Positions 1 through 5,531 of a stretch of DNA of 6,088 nucleotides are shown one piece after another (position 1 is the first letter of the stretch; the number at the start of each line of letters is the position of its first letter). Under the pieces are notes generated by a model that was given only the letters and a program-made list of their open reading frames with translations, ran no database searches and was not told the origin of the DNA. The position numbers and the translations under genes are program-made. Source of the DNA: Pseudomonadota bacterium (GTDB lineage Bacteria; SAR324; XYD2-FULL-50-16; JAHJRI01); assembly GCA_022360105.1 (NCBI GenBank), contig JAKSDL010000656.1, positions 1 through 6,088 of the forward strand, in the 5' to 3' direction.

Positions 1-136
1 AACCTGGACAGCAGGAGCTGTTTTGCTGGCTGCAGACGCCCTGGCAAAAGCAACCCCGGCCTCGGAATTGTTTACAAAAGTCTCCCTGGTGGGTTCAGAT
101 GAGGCAAAAACGAAAAAGAACATTCACTATGCTTGA
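1..136 (+). CDS. C-terminal end of an unidentified protein (cut by window edge)
   Basis: The reading frame starting at base 2 is open from the window edge to a TGA at 134-136 and gives 44 residues. It begins TWTAGAVLLAADALAKA and ends KKNIHYA. The alanine-rich amphipathic stretch and the codon choice look coding. The next gene starts 21 bases later on the same strand, which suggests an operon. Another frame is also open here and ends in a TGA overlapping the next start (ATGA at 158-161), but its translation is rich in Trp, Gln and Arg and looks less like a protein. I do not recognise the family from this tail, so no function is given. Confidence 0.5.
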   Translation, partial: TWTAGAVLLAADALAKATPASELFTKVSLVGSDEAKTKKNIHYA

Positions 137-157
137 CAACACGCCGAGTGAATTACA

Positions 158-658
158 ATGAAATCTCCTGTTGCACAGCCTATCGATCAGGTACTCCTGG
201 AGCAAATCACAAAAAAAGCTCTGACTTCCCCCCGCAAACGGATGAATCACAACTTCCATCAACCCGAAGATGTGATTCAACGATTTTTAAACGCCATCGA
301 ACCTGACAGTTACATCCGTCCTCACCGCCACGTCAATCCTGATCGTGAGGAGATTTTTCTGATTTTAAAAGGAAAAGGTGCCGTTGTTTTGTTTGACAAC
401 AACGGAACTGCTGAAGGAATACACCTGCTGGATGCTTCCCTGGGTTTCTGGGGAGTTGATATCCCGGGAGGTCTTTATCATGCAATTGTTTCCATCGAGC
501 CCGGATCAGTCTTTTATGAAGTCAAACAGGGTCCCTACAATCCTAACGCTGATAAAGGATTTGCCCCCTGGTCTCCCGAGGAAGGTTCTGAAGAAGCCAT
601 CGAATATCTTAATCACCTCAGACAAGGTGTTATTGATTACCGCCTCACACTAACTTAA
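158..658 (+). CDS. WbuC-family cupin-fold metalloprotein
   Basis: This 166-residue protein matches the WbuC cupin family, whose members are often found in or near O-antigen and polysaccharide loci and whose reaction is not established. The N-terminal part (about residues 23-45) carries the family pattern SPRKRMNHNFH followed by QRFLNAI. The cupin core has SYIRPHRH (51-58) followed by REEIFLILKG (63-72), which supplies likely metal ligands His56, His58 and Glu64 or Glu65. A later His108 in GLYHAIVSIEPG fits the second cupin motif. No signal peptide or membrane segment is visible, so it is probably cytoplasmic. The start is fixed by an in-frame TGA at 143-145; the Shine-Dalgarno signal is weak. 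The gene sits between the tail of an unknown gene and the ABC-like gene, with short gaps. Family assignment is firm; the biological role is open. Confidence 0.88.
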   Translation: MKSPVAQPIDQVLLEQITKKALTSPRKRMNHNFHQPEDVIQRFLNAIEPDSYIRPHRHVNPDREEIFLILKGKGAVVLFDNNGTAEGIHLLDASLGFWGVDIPGGLYHAIVSIEPGSVFYEVKQGPYNPNADKGFAPWSPEEGSEEAIEYLNHLRQGVIDYRLTLT

Positions 659-670
659 CATCCAACCCCT

Positions 671-1288
671 ATGGCAGTTCTGCTGAAATTCAGAAACGTC
701 TCTCTTTTTAAAAACGAATCATTTGGACTAAACAAGATTTCCCTGGAAATTGAAAGAGGACGGAAATACCGGCTTATTGCCGAAAACGATGAGCAGTTGA
801 ATACGCTGGCAGGACTGCTCGAAGGCCGGTTTAAAAAACAATCCGGTTTGATTGAGAGGGCTGACAAACTGTTTATTCAGAGCGATCGGCTGCTTTTGGG
901 GGATAAAGTATATTCGCAGACAGTAAAAGAGTTTCTTTTTTTAAGAAATGATTTCTTCCAATTCGGTAGCAGGCGGCGATCAAAATTTGGTTTCGTGCAA
1001 GCGATCAAAGCAAAACATTTGGTTGATTATCCAATCTACAAACTCCGGGACAGTGATAAAATAAAATTTGCCTTGCTTGCTATGGCTTTCCAAGAAAGAG
1101 GCATCATCTTAATCAGTCAACTCAATCGTTTAAATCTGGCCCTACCCCTGCATCAGTTCCTACAGCGAATCATCGACGAGACCTACACAACTTGTTGCTT
1201 AATTAGCAGCCTCAAGACTGTATCTCAAAAACCTGCGTTAAACATCTCCGACGCCATTGAAATCAACCTGGCTGACAAATCCGCTTAA
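671..1288 (+). CDS. Degenerate ABC-transporter ATPase-like protein (predicted non-catalytic)
   Basis: This 205-residue protein keeps the order and spacing of an ABC ATPase domain but not its catalytic residues. The N-terminus (LKFRNVSLF, then GLNKISLEIERGRKYRLI) is the usual antiparallel beta lead-in. At the Walker A position (37-45) it reads AENDEQLNT instead of GxxGxGK[ST]T, so the lysine is Leu43. Gln70 in LFIQ could be the Q-loop. The signature LSGGQ is replaced by LRDSDK (125-130). Walker B plus D-loop reads IILISQLNRLN (145-155) where LLLLDEPTxxLD is expected, so Asp became Ser149, Glu became Gln150 and the D-loop Asp became Asn155. The H-loop His is Ser180. The frame is intact, arguing against random decay. 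Length is near that of a compact ABC subunit. No Shine-Dalgarno is visible; the 12-base gap to the cupin suggests coupling. The role is unknown; a structural or regulatory pseudo-ATPase is inferred. Confidence 0.6.
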   Translation: MAVLLKFRNVSLFKNESFGLNKISLEIERGRKYRLIAENDEQLNTLAGLLEGRFKKQSGLIERADKLFIQSDRLLLGDKVYSQTVKEFLFLRNDFFQFGSRRRSKFGFVQAIKAKHLVDYPIYKLRDSDKIKFALLAMAFQERGIILISQLNRLNLALPLHQFLQRIIDETYTTCCLISSLKTVSQKPALNISDAIEINLADKSA

Positions 1289-1355
1289 AACTAGCAGTTC
1301 TCAGGCTTTCTTTTAAAGCTACAATGGTTATTTGAAATACCGATCTAACGGTAGC

Positions 1356-1373
1356 GCGGCCCTACGTGGCCGC
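1356..1373. repeat. GC-rich perfect inverted repeat
   Basis: GCGGCC and GGCCGC form a 6-base perfect stem around a 6-base loop, in a gap between two convergent genes. It is much more GC-rich than its surroundings. No T-run follows on either strand, so it is not a textbook terminator. It may be a dispersed repeat or the end of a transcript stabilised by structure. Confidence 0.45.
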
Positions 1374-1476
1374 CGGGGAATTAGACTGGCAGAATAAACA
1401 AAAAACGGTAACAGGTCTTGTACAATCAAATAACGTTTATGAAGGATTTTCCAAGTTTAAGTCTCAGAAAATGTAG

Positions 1477-1498
1477 GATGGGTAACTCGTTACCCATC
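1477..1498. repeat. Perfect 10-bp palindrome, REP-like, 3' of epmA
   Basis: GATGGGTAAC and GTTACCCATC are exact reverse complements separated only by TC. The flanking GTA before GATGGG resembles the GTAGG(A/G)TGGG heads of REP-like elements found in many genomes. It lies 16 bases beyond the epmA stop codon. On the - strand the stem is followed by CTACATTTT, a poor T-tract, so it could act as a weak terminator for efp-epmA or simply cap the mRNA 3' end. Confidence 0.5.
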
Positions 1499-1514
1499 AA
1501 CCATTCCCCCGTCC

Positions 1515-2480
1515 TCAAGCCCTGGGCCAGGAAAAAGCAACAATCCCATCCAGGTTCTCAATCCCCAAAGCCAGCATCAGCATCCTGTCAACACCCATGG
1601 CAACACCCGCGCATTCAGGCATCCCAGCTTTCAATGCATCCAGGAAGTTATGATCAATTGCTAATTCCTCTTTTCCCATGGCCAATCTGGCTCGGTTCTC
1701 TTCCTCAAAACGTTGTTGTTGAGTTTCAGGATCGGTCAGCTCACAAAATCCGTTTCCGAGTTCAGTACCACGGTAGTAAACTTCAAAGCGCATGGCATAG
1801 CCGGTTTTATCTTCATAAAGTTTGGCAAGGTTTGCCTGGCTTGCAGGATAATCGTGCAAAAAGAGCGGCGATTCTTTCCCTAATTCAGGTTCGATAAACG
1901 TTCCCATTAGATAATTAAGCTGTTCATCTCTATCTGCATTGGGTCTTAAAAGATCCGCAGGAGGAGCAGATTTTTTTCTGCTGCACACTGTTTCAAAGTC
2001 TTTCATGGAAAATGCAAGGGGATCGATATCAAGATGGTTCTTAAATGCATCTTTGTAAGAGAGATAAGTTGCCGGAGATGTTTTCAGAATTTGTTGTAAC
2101 AGGCAATCGATCTCCTTCATCAATTGCCAGTGATCCCAACCCTTGCGGTACCACTCCAGGATTGTGAACTCGGGATTGTGCCTGCTTCCGGATTCGTCAC
2201 TGCGAAATGCCTTGCAGATTTGAAAGATGGAACCACTGCCCGCGGCCAGCAGTCGTTTCATATGGTATTCGGGAGAGGTTATTAAATAGCTGGTCCGGGA
2301 GTCAAACGCCGCTTTGACGGAAAAGGAATCCAAATGAAGATCAACAGCAGGAAAGCGGGAAATGGACGGGGTTTCGACCTCAAGAACGTTGCGCTTTTCA
2401 AAAAAAGCACGAATCTGTTTAATCAGATCAGCCCGTTGCCGCAGAGTTTTGATCGTGGCACCGGGCTTCCAGTCAGTCAT
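1515..2480 (-). CDS. epmA: Elongation factor P--(R)-beta-lysine ligase EpmA
   Basis: EpmA (PoxA/GenX/YjeA) is a truncated class II lysyl-tRNA synthetase paralogue that activates (R)-beta-lysine with ATP and attaches it to the conserved lysine of EF-P. At 321 residues it has the length of EpmA (about 325) and lacks the anticodon-binding domain of LysRS. Class II motif 1 is at about 31-53 (NVLEVETPSISRFPAVD). Motif 2 is at 86-111 (FQICKAFRSDESG, then RHNPEFTILEWY). Motif 3 is at 292-303 (GVAMGVDRMLML). Ala294 in motif 3 corresponds to the Ala of E. coli EpmA that replaces a LysRS glycine and favours beta-lysine. The start codon overlaps the efp stop by one base (TAATG), giving enzyme and substrate tight co-expression. 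EpmB, which makes beta-lysine, is not present in the window. Confidence 0.95.
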   Translation of the reverse strand: MTDWKPGATIKTLRQRADLIKQIRAFFEKRNVLEVETPSISRFPAVDLHLDSFSVKAAFDSRTSYLITSPEYHMKRLLAAGSGSIFQICKAFRSDESGSRHNPEFTILEWYRKGWDHWQLMKEIDCLLQQILKTSPATYLSYKDAFKNHLDIDPLAFSMKDFETVCSRKKSAPPADLLRPNADRDEQLNYLMGTFIEPELGKESPLFLHDYPASQANLAKLYEDKTGYAMRFEVYYRGTELGNGFCELTDPETQQQRFEEENRARLAMGKEELAIDHNFLDALKAGMPECAGVAMGVDRMLMLALGIENLDGIVAFSWPRA

Positions 2481-3043
2481 TACTCTTTGACTCGTTCGAC
2501 GTAGTTACCGGTTCGGGTATCCACTTTGATTTTTTCGTTCTGATTGACGAATAACGGTACTTGTACTTCAGCACCTGTCACCAGGGTTGCAGGTTTTGTC
2601 GTGTTGGTTGCAGTATCACCTTTTAATCCGGGCTCACAATGCTCGATCTCCAACACAACAAAATTGGGTACTGTAATCGTCACCGGTCTGCCTTTGTACA
2701 GTACTACATCAACGTTCATATTCTCTTGCAGCCATTTCCAGGCATCACCAATTTGATCTTCCTGGATCTCAATCTGCTCATAGCTGGAGTTATCCATGAA
2801 ATGGTAGGCACCGTCTGCCATATATAAAAACTGCATCTCATTTTCTGTAACATCAGCCTTTTCTACCTTCTCACCTGAGCGATAGGTGCGGTCGATAACA
2901 TTACCACTTAGCAGACTTTTCAGTTTGACCCTGGTAAAGGCCTGTCCCTTTCCGGGTTTGACAAACTGAGTCTCAACCATAATGTATGGATGACCATCAA
3001 TTTCAACCCTTAATCCTTTCCGAAATTCGTTTGTATCGTACAT
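2480..3043 (-). CDS. efp: Translation elongation factor P
   Basis: EF-P binds ribosomes stalled at consecutive prolines and stimulates peptide bond formation. The 187-residue protein matches the usual length of about 188. The N-terminal KOW-like domain contains FVKPGKGQAFTRVKL, with Lys32 at the tip (Lys34 in E. coli) as the site modified by EpmA. Two OB-like domains follow. The C-terminal one carries PNFVVLEIEHCEPGLKGDT and ends VDTRTGNYVERVKE, matching the family signature. I chose the ATG at 3043-3041 (MYDTNEFRKGL) because it aligns with EF-P N-termini and has GGAAG at 3052-3048. A longer frame from a TTG at 3124 would add 27 residues with no EF-P similarity. The gene is first in a two-gene unit with epmA; its promoter should lie in the long upstream gap, but I see no convincing box. 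Confidence 0.97.
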   Translation of the reverse strand: MYDTNEFRKGLRVEIDGHPYIMVETQFVKPGKGQAFTRVKLKSLLSGNVIDRTYRSGEKVEKADVTENEMQFLYMADGAYHFMDNSSYEQIEIQEDQIGDAWKWLQENMNVDVVLYKGRPVTITVPNFVVLEIEHCEPGLKGDTATNTTKPATLVTGAEVQVPLFVNQNEKIKVDTRTGNYVERVKE

Positions 3044-3367
3044 TGTGCTTCCGAAGTATTGTATTTTGACTATGACGTTTGATTTGATCAAGCACCTGCT
3101 CGGCCTCGGCGTGAGTTCCCTCAATCCCCGGTTCGCGATGCAACAAGACCAACCGATGCGTGGAATGGTAGGCCGGTAACCCTCTTATATCAAAACTTAA
3201 AAAGAAAACTGTGACATAGATTTGGTAAAAAGAAAAGCTGAATCCCTGATCCGAAGCATGATTCCAGGCAAGTCGACGGCTTCCTATGAACCAAATACAT
3301 GGTCTCAGTTTAATAAAGTCAATCCCTGGAGATTATTCCAAATTTGTTGGACAAGATGGTGAGTTCC

Positions 3368-3412
3368 GGTAACAATTGACAGATGGTTGTCGGCGATCTG
3401 CTAATTGTCACC
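3368..3412. repeat. Imperfect 17-bp inverted repeat (hairpin) upstream of rplM
   Basis: GGTAACAATTGACAGAT (3368-3384) and ATCTGCTAATTGTCACC (3396-3412) pair at 14 of 17 positions around an 11-base loop. No T-run follows on either strand, so it does not look like an intrinsic terminator. Its left arm contains a TTGACA hexamer. It may be an operator-like dyad, a structured part of a long rplM leader, or a small dispersed repeat. Confidence 0.5.
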
Positions 3413-3476
3413 AAAGCCTTGAAAATTGGGTTAATGAAGCAGATCAAACAATTTGCATCTTGCTTCCGAATAAAGA

Positions 3477-3505
3477 TTGACAACCCTATGGGTATAGTCT
3501 AAATA
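3477..3505 (+). promoter_or_regulatory. Candidate sigma-70-type promoter for rplM-rpsI
   Basis: A consensus -35 TTGACA (3477-3482) is followed after 17 bases by TAAATA (3500-3505), a poor -10 match. Initiation would fall near 3512 and give a leader of about 40 bases. A closer -10 match, TATAGT (3493-3498), is too near this -35 and lacks an extended TGn. Some phyla use other -10 motifs, so the exact hexamer is uncertain. Confidence 0.35.
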
Positions 3506-3515
3506 TTAATATTTA
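3500..3515. promoter_or_regulatory. 16-bp perfect AT palindrome overlapping the rplM promoter
   Basis: TAAATATTAATATTTA is its own reverse complement and contains only A and T. It overlaps the proposed -10 and start region of rplM. It could be an operator for a dimeric regulator, a melting-prone promoter element, or chance in an AT-rich stretch. Confidence 0.35.
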
Positions 3516-3553
3516 TGTTAAGAAATTCCAAAAAAAATCGTGAAGGCTAGTTC

Positions 3554-4003
3554 ATGAAAAGTACAATTTCAATTCGTAAGGAACAATACGGTAAGGACGG
3601 GGATTTGGTTCGCGATTGGTATATTGTTGATGCTGAAGACAAGACCCTGGGTCGCTTATCCACCGAGATCGCAAAAGTTCTCCAGGGAAAGCACAAGCCA
3701 ATTTATACCCGCCACGTAGATACCGGTGATTATGTTATTGTGGTCAATGCAGAGAAGATCCAGGTTACCGGAAACAAGATGACAGACAAGTATTATTATC
3801 ATCATACCGGTTATCCCGGTGGAATCAAGGCTACGAACACAGCTACCCTGCTGGAAAAAAATCCAACAGCACTGATCACCAAAGCTGTGAAAGGTATGAT
3901 GCCTAAAAACCAGCTGAATCGTGACGCTTTGCGTAAGTTAAAAGTATATGCTGGTTCGGAACATCCACATCAAAATCACAATCCACAACCTTTGGAAATC
4001 TAG
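3554..4003 (+). CDS. rplM: 50S ribosomal protein L13 (uL13)
   Basis: L13 is an early-assembling protein of the large ribosomal subunit that binds 23S rRNA. The 149-residue product is within the normal range of about 142-150. It shows the family core: [20 protein letters not shown] at 22-41, GKHKP followed by [16 protein letters not shown] in the middle, and [12 protein letters not shown] before the C-terminal half. The tail has [16 protein letters not shown], with the usual HPH. GAAGG (3542-3546) sits seven bases before the ATG, a good Shine-Dalgarno. It is first in the conserved rplM-rpsI operon; rpsI starts 12 bases after its stop. The start is supported by alignment of the WYIVDAE block with other L13 proteins. 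Confidence 0.97.
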   Translation: MKSTISIRKEQYGKDGDLVRDWYIVDAEDKTLGRLSTEIAKVLQGKHKPIYTRHVDTGDYVIVVNAEKIQVTGNKMTDKYYYHHTGYPGGIKATNTATLLEKNPTALITKAVKGMMPKNQLNRDALRKLKVYAGSEHPHQNHNPQPLEI

Positions 4004-4015
4004 GAAAAGACTATT

Positions 4016-4402
4016 ATGGAGCAGTATTACGGAACAGGCCGTAGAAAAAGATCAGTAGCCAGGGTATTTCTGCGACCGGGCAGCGGCAAAATTTTGGTAA
4101 ACCAGAAGGAATTGTCCGATTTCTTTAAAAGAGAGATCTACTCAATTATCGTTAAGCAACCTCTGGAAGTGACTGAACAAATGGAAAATTTCGATGTATA
4201 CGCAACTGTTAAGGGTGGCGGTACAACAGGTCAAGCCGGAGCGCTTCGACACGGACTTTCCAGGGCATTGGTTAATTTTAGCGAGAACCTGAGAACACCC
4301 CTGAGAAAAGCCGGATTCCTGACCAGGGATGCTCGAGAAGTAGAGCGCAAGAAGTACGGTATGAAAGGCGCGAGAGCAAGATACCAATTCTCAAAGCGTT
4401 AA
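4016..4402 (+). CDS. rpsI: 30S ribosomal protein S9 (uS9)
   Basis: S9 sits in the head of the small subunit, and its basic C-terminal tail reaches the P-site tRNA. The 128-residue product has the S9 pattern throughout. The start is [19 protein letters not shown], followed by [10 protein letters not shown]. The middle has [21 protein letters not shown]. The end is [19 protein letters not shown] and then RYQFSKR. The terminal Ser-Lys-Arg tail is intact. AGGA at 4002-4005 overlaps the rplM stop codon, about 10 bases before the ATG, so translation is probably coupled to rplM. The operon ends here at the downstream terminator. Confidence 0.97.
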   Translation: MEQYYGTGRRKRSVARVFLRPGSGKILVNQKELSDFFKREIYSIIVKQPLEVTEQMENFDVYATVKGGGTTGQAGALRHGLSRALVNFSENLRTPLRKAGFLTRDAREVERKKYGMKGARARYQFSKR

Positions 4403-4438
4403 TCGATTTTTTTTCGCTTTATCTAGCCTTACGACAAA

Positions 4439-4480
4439 AAAAAAGGGGTTTTGTTTAACAATGAACAAAACCCCTTTTTT
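4439..4480. terminator. Bidirectional intrinsic terminator between rpsI and the convergent gene
   Basis: AAAAAAGGGGTTTTGTT (4439-4455) and AACAAAACCCCTTTTTT (4464-4480) pair perfectly over 17 bases around an 8-base loop. The right arm ends in six T on the + strand. Nine A at 4436-4444 give nine T on the - strand. It therefore serves rpsI (stop at 4402) and the - strand regulator (stop at 4500) alike. Confidence 0.93.
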
Positions 4481-4499
4481 CAGTTTGGTAAATGCACAC

Positions 4500-5321
4500 C
4501 TAAAGGATTTTCAGCAGGTTGATTTCATTTCCCTTGATACTGAAAGTCACCTCATCCATGAGATGATGGATCAAAAGCAATCCGCGATTCAAACTTGTGG
4601 TTCCACTGCCGGTTCCCACCAGTTCTCTTGTATCAAAACCCTCCCCTTCATCTTTAATGTGGACCATGATTTTGTCCATACGCAGCTCTAATTTAAAGAG
4701 GATCTTTTTATCGGCACTCTTTTTATTCCCGTGCTCCACGGCATTGCTCAATCCTTCATATATGGCCATCTTAAGATCGGGAAGTGATCCATATTCCTTG
4801 GGATAAACCAACTCTACCAGATTGTCGACCGTATCCAATAATTTAAGAACCGATTGCTCGTCACTGCTGATCACGGCATCAAAGGAGTTTTCCATTTGGT
4901 AATTGTCCAACTCCTTGGTAAGAAATCTTCCCTTGTGATAGCGAATGGCCCGGGTAATAGTTTCCTTGGCCTCATCCGATTCGATAGGCTTGACCAGGTA
5001 TCCGGCGACACCATAGTTTACGGCACGAACAGATATCTCCACCGAAGTGATATCCGAAATCACAATAAAAGGCACGGTGGAATCGTTTTCCCGGATGCGC
5101 ATCAGCAGATCCAAGCCGGTCATCTCTTTATCACCGGATTTGATTTCGCTGATAATCAAATCATAATGCTGTTTTCTGAAACGTTTGTACCCTTTTTCAG
5201 CTGAAGCTTCCCAATCATATTCGAATCCCTCACCATCCAGAATTCTGATAATGGCATTTCTCGACTCGGTTTCCCTGTCAATTAACAGGATTCTGTATTT
5301 AAAGTTTAACAGTTCTGCCAT
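4500..5321 (-). CDS. Receiver-like domain fused to an RsbW-type ATPase domain (putative anti-sigma or regulatory kinase)
   Basis: This 273-residue cytoplasmic protein has two domains. Residues 9-130 form a CheY-like receiver. ILLIDRE (11-17) supplies one acidic pocket residue, Asp15, with Arg16 in place of the second Asp. IISEI (56-60) puts Glu59 where the phosphorylated Asp normally stands. Ser89 and Lys111 (GYLVKPI) keep the switch and lysine positions. Residues about 150-273 form a GHKL ATPase of the RsbW/SpoIIAB kind: N box EGLSNAVEHGN (189-199), G1 box DEGEGFD (224-230), and a G2-like NRGLLLIHHLMDEV (245-258). In that family the domain phosphorylates an STAS anti-anti-sigma partner or binds sigma; no partner is in the window. 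The Glu suggests phosphate-independent signalling (inference). There is no Shine-Dalgarno before this ATG. A short ORF with a strong one lies upstream in the same frame, ended by UGA. The gene converges on rpsI and diverges from purD. Confidence 0.85.
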   Translation of the reverse strand: MAELLNFKYRILLIDRETESRNAIIRILDGEGFEYDWEASAEKGYKRFRKQHYDLIISEIKSGDKEMTGLDLLMRIRENDSTVPFIVISDITSVEISVRAVNYGVAGYLVKPIESDEAKETITRAIRYHKGRFLTKELDNYQMENSFDAVISSDEQSVLKLLDTVDNLVELVYPKEYGSLPDLKMAIYEGLSNAVEHGNKKSADKKILFKLELRMDKIMVHIKDEGEGFDTRELVGTGSGTTSLNRGLLLIHHLMDEVTFSIKGNEINLLKIL

Positions 5322-5351
5322 AACGATAGATAATACTTGCGAAAAGCTATG

Positions 5352-5390
5352 TCACACGGCAATCGAAAGCCCGCATCCGTGGATTTTCAT
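5352..5390 (-). CDS. 12-residue upstream ORF (MKIHGCGLSIAV), in frame with the regulator
   Basis: An ATG at 5390-5388, preceded by AAAGGAG at 5407-5401 with a 10-base gap, opens a 12-codon ORF ending in TGA at 5354-5352. It lies in the same frame as the regulator starting at 5321, with ten sense codons (HSFSQVLSIV) between the TGA and that ATG. It may be a leader peptide, a coupling uORF for a gene that lacks its own Shine-Dalgarno, or the true N-terminus interrupted by one stop (mutation, sequencing error or readthrough). No family is recognisable from 12 residues. Confidence 0.35.
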   Translation of the reverse strand: MKIHGCGLSIAV

Positions 5391-5400
5391 ATTGTTTTAT

Positions 5401-5407
5401 CTCCTTT
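5401..5407 (-). promoter_or_regulatory. Strong Shine-Dalgarno sequence before the 12-codon ORF
   Basis: On the - strand the bases read AAAGGAG, among the best ribosome-binding matches in the window. It lies 10 bases before the ATG at 5390 but about 80 bases before the regulator's ATG at 5321, so it cannot serve the latter directly. Confidence 0.55.
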
Positions 5408-5531
5408 TGTTGCGTTCTGTCATTAATAAGAAGGCAAAATGAGGTTAGAATTTTTTGCTGTAGAAATAATCTCAGGAGTGTGTTTATAAAAAGTGTACCC
5501 CCAAACAACAACCATCTGCGGACAATCACTC

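Larger units (their letters stand above)
3044..3553. other. 510-base divergent intergenic region between efp and rplM
   Basis: This gap must hold the promoters of efp (leftward) and rplM-rpsI (rightward). The part nearest efp (about 3060-3180) is GC-richer and looks coding-like on the - strand, in a frame open from 3332 down to a TGA at 3005-3003. That frame has no ATG and no family I can name. The middle (about 3180-3360) is AT-rich with no clear feature. The rplM-proximal part holds an imperfect hairpin (3368-3412), a TTGACA at 3477-3482 and an AT palindrome (3500-3515). A second TTGACA lies at 3376-3381, inside the left arm of the hairpin. No tRNA or known riboswitch is recognisable. Confidence 0.6.

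Noticed and set aside
1403..1437. AAACGGTA / TAACGTTT inverted match and the TTGTACAA palindrome
   Set aside because: Short arms with a long loop and low-complexity AT-rich content; likely chance.
1418..1897. 159-codon open frame on the + strand
   Set aside because: It lies mostly antisense to epmA, whose motifs are clear, and its translation (rich in Ser, Gln, His, Pro) resembles no protein.
3044..3124. N-terminal extension of EF-P from a TTG at 3124
   Set aside because: The 27 added residues have no EF-P similarity, while the ATG at 3043 matches the family N-terminus and has its own GGAAG.
4393..4420. AAAGCG / CGCTTT dyad with an internal T-run just after rpsI
   Set aside because: The T-run is in the loop rather than after the stem, and the strong terminator at 4439-4480 explains transcript ending better.
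4461..4691. 76-codon + strand frame starting at 4461
   Set aside because: Its start codon lies inside the terminator hairpin and the rest is antisense to the receiver/ATPase gene.
5347..5529. 60-codon - strand frame in the regulator-purD gap
   Set aside because: No Shine-Dalgarno or family resemblance was seen, and it would cross the likely purD promoter; the shorter ORF at 5352-5390, in another frame, has the better translation signal.
5493..5531. Upstream in-frame GTG start for PurD
   Set aside because: PurD proteins normally begin right at the MNILIIG-like strand, and the only GGAG is 14 bases from this GTG.
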